Positions 59,212 to 64,000 of a stretch of DNA of 64,000 nt are shown here, piece by piece. Source of the stretch: Celeribacter baekdonensis B30 (lineage in GTDB: Bacteria > Pseudomonadota > Alphaproteobacteria > Rhodobacterales > Rhodobacteraceae). Location of the stretch: positions 62,001 through 126,000 of the forward strand of contig NZ_AMRK01000007.1 in the NCBI RefSeq assembly GCF_000299875.1, given 5' to 3'. The position numbers and the translations under genes were made by a program. The notes beneath the pieces are model-generated. The model was not told the origin of the DNA. It ran no database searches and saw nothing but the letters and a program-made list of their open reading frames with translations. Positions within the stretch are counted from its first letter, which is position 1, and each line of letters opens with the position of its first letter.

Positions 59212-60914
59212 GCCTCGTCGCTACAAACTCCAGCAGCAGCCGGTCCGAGGGCCGGCTGCTGTCGCTCGCCCTCGCGCTGGCAGTGCTGATCACGCTGGCC
59301 CCTGTGGCGCGGCTGTTTCTTGAGGGCATCACCGCAGGTGGCAGCCTCAATCCCGGGTTTTTCACCGAGGTGGTGGCGAAACCTGCGACGCTCTCCGCCC
59401 TGCGCCATTCGTTGGTGACGGCGGGCCTTGGCACGGTGATTTCTGTACTGATCGGTGGAACTTTCGCCTTTCTCGTGGCGCTGACCGACCTGCGCCGCAA
59501 GGGCGCGCTGGTCTTTTGCCTGATGATCCCGATGATGATCCCGCCGCAAATCACCGCCCTATCCTGGACGCAAGTCTTGGGGCCCTCGTCGGTATTCTTA
59601 AAGACCCTCGGCCTTGCCCCCCCGATCGGCGCACCGCAGCCTCTCTATTCCTCCGGCGGCATCATTTTCCTCTTGGGGATTCAGCACACCTCGATCATCT
59701 TTCTGACTTTACGCGCCGGCCTGCGCGCCATCCCGCAAGAGGTTGTCGAGGCCGCCCGCATTTCCGGCGCAAAGGGTTTTCGCATCTGGGGTCAGATCGT
59801 GCTGCCCCTGAGCCTGTCGAGCCTTCTTGCTGGCATCGCCATCACCTTCGTGACCGCGCTTGGCAATTTCGGCATCCCTGCGATGCTCGGTATTCCCGCC
59901 GGTTATTCGACCCTGCCAACGCTGATTTATCAACGCCTTGCGAGCATGGGCTCCACCGTCTTGGCCGAGGTCGCGGTGCTCGCCATCCTGATCGGCCTCG
60001 TCGCCACTCTTGGCATCCTGTTGCAGCGCTTCTTCCAGCGCCGCCAACGGGTGCATCTGGTGGGCAGCACTGGCCAACCACTGGCGATCCCCCTGAGCAA
60101 GGCCCGCCTGCCGGTAGAAATCGCCCTTTGGGCCGTGATCTGCGCCATTCTGGTGCTACCTATGTTGGGGCTTCTGGCGACCTCTTTGGTGCCCGCCTAT
60201 GGCGTGCCACTCAGGCTCGACACAATCTCGCTGTCTGGTTGGCACGAGGTGCTGTTCCGACAGCCAGTGACCCAACGCGCGTTCGTGAATTCCTTTGCGC
60301 TCTCCATCAGCGCCGCAACCCTTCTGATGGCGCTCTGCCTGCCGCTCGCCTGGCTGATGGACCGCCACAAGACGCCGCTCGGCCGCGCTTTCGACAGCCT
60401 GTTGGACCTACCCTATGCCCTGCCCGGCGTGGTGCTGGCGATCGCGATGATCCTGCTGCTGATCAACCTGCCCTTCACCGAGGCCACCCTCTACGGCACC
60501 ATCTGGATCATTTTCCTCGCCTACCTGGCGCGGTTCTTCGCGGTGATGTTCCGGCCCGTGCAATCTTCTTTGCGTCAACTCGACCCCTCGATGGACGAGG
60601 CGGCGCAATCGGTCGGCGCCCCCCTGTCGCGCCGTCTGCGCGATATTATCCTGCCGCTCTCCGCCCCTTCGGCGGCGGCAGGTGCGATCCTCGTCTTCCT
60701 CACCGCCTTCAACGAGCTGACCGTCTCGGCCCTCCTGTGGTCCTCGGGCACGGAAACGCTCGGCGTGGTGATCTTCAACCTCGACGACAGCGGCGAGACG
60801 GTGATGGCCTCCGCCGTCGCCATGACCATCGTCTTTGTCGTCATGTTCCTGATGGCGGTGATCCAAGCGACCTCCCGCCGCCTGCCCAAAGGAGTTGTGC
60901 CATGGCAGAACTGA
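59208..60914 (+). CDS. ABC transporter permease with two fused permease domains
   Basis: 568 residues containing two copies of the binding-protein-dependent permease domain (EAA loops EVVEAARISGAKGFRIWGQI and later DEAAQSVGAPLSRRLRDIILPL), as in the FbpB/AfuB group. It forms the inner-membrane channel alone as a pseudo-dimer. The end overlaps the ATPase start by 13 bases. Confidence 0.92.
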   Translation: MSLVATNSSSSRSEGRLLSLALALAVLITLAPVARLFLEGITAGGSLNPGFFTEVVAKPATLSALRHSLVTAGLGTVISVLIGGTFAFLVALTDLRRKGALVFCLMIPMMIPPQITALSWTQVLGPSSVFLKTLGLAPPIGAPQPLYSSGGIIFLLGIQHTSIIFLTLRAGLRAIPQEVVEAARISGAKGFRIWGQIVLPLSLSSLLAGIAITFVTALGNFGIPAMLGIPAGYSTLPTLIYQRLASMGSTVLAEVAVLAILIGLVATLGILLQRFFQRRQRVHLVGSTGQPLAIPLSKARLPVEIALWAVICAILVLPMLGLLATSLVPAYGVPLRLDTISLSGWHEVLFRQPVTQRAFVNSFALSISAATLLMALCLPLAWLMDRHKTPLGRAFDSLLDLPYALPGVVLAIAMILLLINLPFTEATLYGTIWIIFLAYLARFFAVMFRPVQSSLRQLDPSMDEAAQSVGAPLSRRLRDIILPLSAPSAAAGAILVFLTAFNELTVSALLWSSGTETLGVVIFNLDDSGETVMASAVAMTIVFVVMFLMAVIQATSRRLPKGVVPWQN

Positions 60915-61945
60915 CCCTGACCGATATTGCCAAACATTTTGGAGACGCGGCGGCGCTGAAATCCGTCACCACCACCATGCGCGATGGCGAGTTTCTGGCC
61001 CTCCTCGGTCCCTCCGGCTGCGGCAAGTCCACCCTGCTGCGCCTGCTGGCCGGGTTTGAACACCCCACCAAAGGCAGCATCCGCATCGGAGACCGCGAGG
61101 TTGCCAATGCCGCAAGCCGCCTGAACGTGCCGCCTGAGGACCGTAACATCGGCATTGTCTTCCAGTCCTATGCCCTTTGGCCGCATATGAGTGTGCGCCG
61201 CAACGTCGGCTATCCCCTGGAAATCCGCCGCCTGTCCAAAGCGGAGCGCGAGGCGCGCATCGACGCCGCTCTCGCCGCCACTGCGCTGGAGCCTTACGGT
61301 GATCGTATGCCTTCCGACCTCTCTGGCGGGCAAAGGCAAAGGGTGGCCTTGGCGCGTTGTCTGGTCTCCGACCCCACTGCCGTACTGCTGGATGAGCCGC
61401 TGGCGAATCTCGACGTGGCTCTGCGTGCCTCAATGCAGGCGGTGTTCTCCGACTTCCACCGCCGCACCACGGCCACCATGGTCTATGTCACCCACGATCA
61501 GGCCGAGGCTATGGCCATGGCCGACCGCATCGCGGTGATGAACAATGGCGTGATTGTCCAACTCGACACGCCGGAGGCGCTCTACGCCCGCCCCCGCAGC
61601 CGCTTTGTTGCCGAGTTCATCGGTGAGGGTGCTGTGGTCCCCCTCACCGGCGCGACCCAGAGTGACACAGGCGCAGAGGCCACCCTGCTCGGCGCCCGCC
61701 TCAAGGTGGAAACCGACACCGCCTTGCCCGCCTTCGCCTGCCTGCGCCCGGAGAATCTCACCATTGCGGAAACCGGCGACATCCGCGCGCGTGTGGAGCG
61801 TGTCACCTACCTCGGCGGGCGCTATCGCCTCAACCTCACCGCGGCGAGTGGCGAGGCTTTGGTCACGCAATCCGCCACCCGGCTAACCCCCGGCGATCAA
61901 ATCGGCCTCGCGCTCTCTGCGCCATGGGCCTTTGCCGCCGCCTGA
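60902..61945 (+). CDS. ABC transporter ATPase (AfuC/FbpC/PotA type)
   Basis: 347 residues from the ATG at 60902; the open frame extends far upstream, but that part is only the permease read in another frame. Walker A is GPSGCGKS at 36-43, signature LSGGQRQRV, Walker B VLLDEPLANLD, and the C-terminus has the TOBE domain (PALY-like LYARPRSRFVAEFIGEG and later CLRPENLTI). It powers the importer. Confidence 0.92.
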   Translation: MAELTLTDIAKHFGDAAALKSVTTTMRDGEFLALLGPSGCGKSTLLRLLAGFEHPTKGSIRIGDREVANAASRLNVPPEDRNIGIVFQSYALWPHMSVRRNVGYPLEIRRLSKAEREARIDAALAATALEPYGDRMPSDLSGGQRQRVALARCLVSDPTAVLLDEPLANLDVALRASMQAVFSDFHRRTTATMVYVTHDQAEAMAMADRIAVMNNGVIVQLDTPEALYARPRSRFVAEFIGEGAVVPLTGATQSDTGAEATLLGARLKVETDTALPAFACLRPENLTIAETGDIRARVERVTYLGGRYRLNLTAASGEALVTQSATRLTPGDQIGLALSAPWAFAAA

Positions 61946-61958
61946 CAGGACCCTGATC

Positions 61959-63029
61959 ATGAGCACCATCACCGTTCTCTCCGGCATCGGAGACAAGGGC
62001 CCAGCCGCCATGCGACTCGACACCGCGTGTCACCGCTGGCTGCTGGACTGTGGATTCGGCCCTGAGGCCAATGCCAATTTCGACCCCAAGTGGTTGGAGG
62101 GCGTCGACGCGGTCTTTGTGACCCACGACCATATCGACCATATCGGCGGTGCCGCCTATGCCGTGGAGGCGGGTCTGCCGATCCACGCCACCCGCCGCAC
62201 CGCGCAGGCGCTGCCGCCCTCGGCGCAGGTGATCGCGCTGCCGGAACGGGGCGAGACCCTCATTGACGGCATCCGCCTGACCACCGGGCGCAATGGCCAT
62301 GCGCTTGGCGGCGTCTGGTTCCATTTCGATCTTGGCGAGGGGCTTTTCTATTCCGGCGATTGGTCGGAGGAGAGCGATTGGTTCGCTTTTGATACGCCGC
62401 CAAAGGCCGCCACCGCAATCATCGACTGCTCCTATCACCTGAGCGACGTGCCACAATCCCAGCGCCTTGCCGATCTCGATGCGCTCATTGACACCCTGTC
62501 TGGTCAAGTGCTCTTTCCGGTGCCGCCTTCTGGGCGCGCGGGCGAGCTGGCCTTGCATCTGATGCGTCGGTTTGGACCTGAGGCGGTGCTGCTGGACCCC
62601 GAATGCTGCCATGCCTTGCGTGCGGCGCTCGCCTCCGACTCCATCGCCGCATCCGCGCAGGAGATCGCACCGCTCTTGGAGCGCGGCCCGCTGGACGCCG
62701 CGCGTTTCCTGATCTGCGACACGCCGAACGCCGATGGCGGGGCCGCTTGGGCCTATGTGCGCGCCTGGCGCGAGAGCGGACGGCTCGGACGCGACGCCCA
62801 TGTGGTCTTTACGGGCCATATGACCGCTCACGCCCGTGGCATCGAGACCGTCGAGGGCGGCTATTTCCGCCGCTGGAATGTGCATCCGCCGCTCTCCGAC
62901 CAGATCGCGATGATCCGCCGCTTGGGCGCACTGCGCTTTGCGCCGACCTTCTGCACCCTGCCAGAAGACTATCTGGTCGAAAACGCCTTTGGGGCACAGG
63001 TCTTCCTGCACGACACGGTGACACTGTGA
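61959..63029 (+). CDS. MBL-fold metal-dependent hydrolase
   Basis: 356 residues from the ATG at 61959. The metallo-beta-lactamase motif HDHIDH puts ligands at 56, 58, 60 and 61, with later metal contacts in GRNGHALGG and YSGDWS. The long C-terminal part makes it larger than PhnP. In this operon a phosphodiesterase acting on the imported compound is a reasonable guess. Other activities are possible, and no PhnP-type identity can be claimed. The stop overlaps the next start (GTGA). Confidence 0.85.
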   Translation: MSTITVLSGIGDKGPAAMRLDTACHRWLLDCGFGPEANANFDPKWLEGVDAVFVTHDHIDHIGGAAYAVEAGLPIHATRRTAQALPPSAQVIALPERGETLIDGIRLTTGRNGHALGGVWFHFDLGEGLFYSGDWSEESDWFAFDTPPKAATAIIDCSYHLSDVPQSQRLADLDALIDTLSGQVLFPVPPSGRAGELALHLMRRFGPEAVLLDPECCHALRAALASDSIAASAQEIAPLLERGPLDAARFLICDTPNADGGAAWAYVRAWRESGRLGRDAHVVFTGHMTAHARGIETVEGGYFRRWNVHPPLSDQIAMIRRLGALRFAPTFCTLPEDYLVENAFGAQVFLHDTVTL

Positions 63030-63604
63030 GCCCCCTCTTTTCTGACCTGCCCCGCCTGCCCGCGCGTCCCTTCGTGCTGATCCGCCACGGCGAGACCACG
63101 GCGAACCGCGATCAGATCATTGCCGGACGTCTGGAGGTCGAACTGACCGAGGCGGGGCGGGATCAGGCGCGCGCACTGGCCCAACTCGTTTGGCCGCAAC
63201 CGCTCGCGCTCTTTACCAGCCCGATGCGCCGCGCGCGTGAAACCGCCACGCTCGCCTTTCCTGCGCAGCCCGCCACGAGCCACCCTGGCCTAAAGGAACG
63301 CGACTGGGGCATCTATGAGGGCCGTCCCCTGCCTGAGCTGCCCCCGCGCAACGCCACGCCAGAGGGCGGCGAGGGTTGGCGGGAGATGATCCAACGCGTG
63401 CACGCCGCCCTCACCGCCTGCCTGATCGAGGCCAGATCCAACCTCCCCGTTGTGATCTGTCATTCCGGTGTGATTCGCGCCACGCGGCTGTTGACCGGCC
63501 AGCCCAGCGTCGGCTCCCGTGCGCCCAACGCCCGCCCCCTTCACTACCGTCCGGCACATGGTCCGACGGGCAACACCTTTGAGGAAACTCTAAATGAGCT
63601 TTGA
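63026..63604 (+). CDS. Histidine phosphatase (phosphoglycerate mutase family)
   Basis: 192 residues from a GTG start at 63026 coupled to the previous stop. The phospho-histidine motif RHGE is at 20-23 (VLIRHGETTANRDQIIAGR), with the second histidine in VICHSGVIRATRLL and acidic residues in the GLKERDWGIYEG block. It should hydrolyse a phosphomonoester; the target may be a sugar phosphate taken up by the importer. It overlaps the next gene by 11 bases. Confidence 0.88.
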   Translation: MSPLFSDLPRLPARPFVLIRHGETTANRDQIIAGRLEVELTEAGRDQARALAQLVWPQPLALFTSPMRRARETATLAFPAQPATSHPGLKERDWGIYEGRPLPELPPRNATPEGGEGWREMIQRVHAALTACLIEARSNLPVVICHSGVIRATRLLTGQPSVGSRAPNARPLHYRPAHGPTGNTFEETLNEL

Positions 63605-64000
63605 CAGCCCCAAACTCACCCGCCCCTGCGCAGTCTTCGACATCGACGGCACGCTGGCGGAATTCGACGCCGACACCCTCGGCCCATTGGTGCATGGGGT
63701 GGAAAAACACTGGGACGCCTTTCACGACGCCATGGCGACCACGCCGGAAATCGCCCCGGTCGCCCGCGTCCTGCGTCACCTGAAGGTGGGGGGAGAGGCC
63801 ATCGTCCTGTGCTCCGGCCGCCCCGAGGGCTGGGTCAACCGCACGGTCGAGTGGCTCCACGCCAATGACCTGCCCTTTGACGGCATCTACCTGCGCCCTG
63901 ACGGCGCGGATGAAATGAGTGACCCTGAGGTGAAACATGCCCTCCTGACCCGGATGCGCAGCGATGGTTTCGAGCCCTGGATCGTGTTCGACGATCGCGC
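63594..64000 (+). CDS. HAD-type phosphatase (5' part)
   Basis: Starts at ATG 63594 inside the 3' end of the previous gene and runs off the window after about 135 codons. The HAD motif I, FDIDGT, is at 15-20, motif II is VLCSGRPEGW and the late FDDR resembles motif IV as in the phosphatase domain of T4 polynucleotide kinase. It is probably a phosphatase of nucleotide or sugar phosphates and the third hydrolase in the operon. Not visible in full. Confidence 0.85.
   Translation, partial: MSFDSPKLTRPCAVFDIDGTLAEFDADTLGPLVHGVEKHWDAFHDAMATTPEIAPVARVLRHLKVGGEAIVLCSGRPEGWVNRTVEWLHANDLPFDGIYLRPDGADEMSDPEVKHALLTRMRSDGFEPWIVFDDR

Noticed and set aside
59516-60901. N-terminal extension of the ABC ATPase frame
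   Set aside because: The stretch is the permease gene read in another frame; the ATPase begins at 60902 where homology starts.

Overview
The window looks like a chromosomal segment of a marine or soil alphaproteobacterium of the Rhodobacteraceae/Roseobacter type. The evidence is high-GC coding DNA, the gene families present (indolepyruvate oxidoreductase with a long beta subunit, a thiCOSGEFD operon, several sigma-54-linked regulators, a GcdH/GcdR pair) and dense operons with ATGA/GTGA overlaps. No rRNA, tRNA or CRISPR array was seen. Assignments come from reading motifs and family resemblance, not from a search.

Region 1 (1-13.2 kb) is a catabolic/uptake block. It holds the 3' end of iorA, iorB, a phytoene-dehydrogenase-like FAD oxidoreductase, a five-gene oligopeptide/opine-type ABC importer with a Tat-exported binding protein, a convergent AraC regulator, then an SDR, a styrene/indole monooxygenase-like StyA and its flavin reductase StyB. 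It closes with a strong terminator and a truncated copy of a Fis-type regulator C-terminus.

Region 2 (13.2-20.6 kb) holds a GSU2403-type nucleotidyltransferase and a complete thiamin operon, thiC-thiO-thiS-thiG-thiE-thiF-thiD, on the minus strand behind a TPP riboswitch. thiO is broken by an 18-base homopolymer. The segment is bracketed by direct repeats of the 3' end of the regulator gene that follows.

Region 3 (20.8-39.6 kb) is a large alkane/ketone-oxidation locus built around a four-component soluble diiron monooxygenase of the propane monooxygenase (MimABCD/PrmABCD) type. Reading downstream on the minus strand, the order is mimA, B, C, D, amidohydrolase, MIP18/DUF59 protein, dedicated GroEL-like chaperonin, zinc alcohol dehydrogenase, glyoxalase-type protein, Tat-tagged small subunit, GMC oxidoreductase, katG, an unknown 162-residue protein and the sigma-54 activator MimR. 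Upstream of mimA are a -24/-12 promoter, a candidate IHF site, upstream direct repeats and a divergent extra RpoN, so the locus seems to carry its own sigma-54 circuit.

Region 4 (39.6-45.9 kb) is the least understood part. It has four genes without recognisable function plus a WD40-like propeller, a GNAT acetyltransferase and an AcoR-like regulator that lacks the GAFTGA loop, together with several perfect DNA dyads.

Region 5 (45.9-55.8 kb) contains a CaiB-type CoA transferase, glutaryl-CoA dehydrogenase and LysR regulator, then a LuxR-type two-component system followed by a 1276-residue secreted protein with HYR and PKD repeats and a C-terminal outer-membrane barrel.

Region 6 (55.8-64 kb) begins with an internally deleted IS5-type element and about 0.9 kb of decayed DNA. 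It continues with a DeoR regulator and a divergent operon of an AfuABC/iron/phosphonate-type ABC importer, an MBL-fold hydrolase, a histidine phosphatase and a HAD phosphatase cut by the window end; I read this as organophosphate uptake and dephosphorylation.
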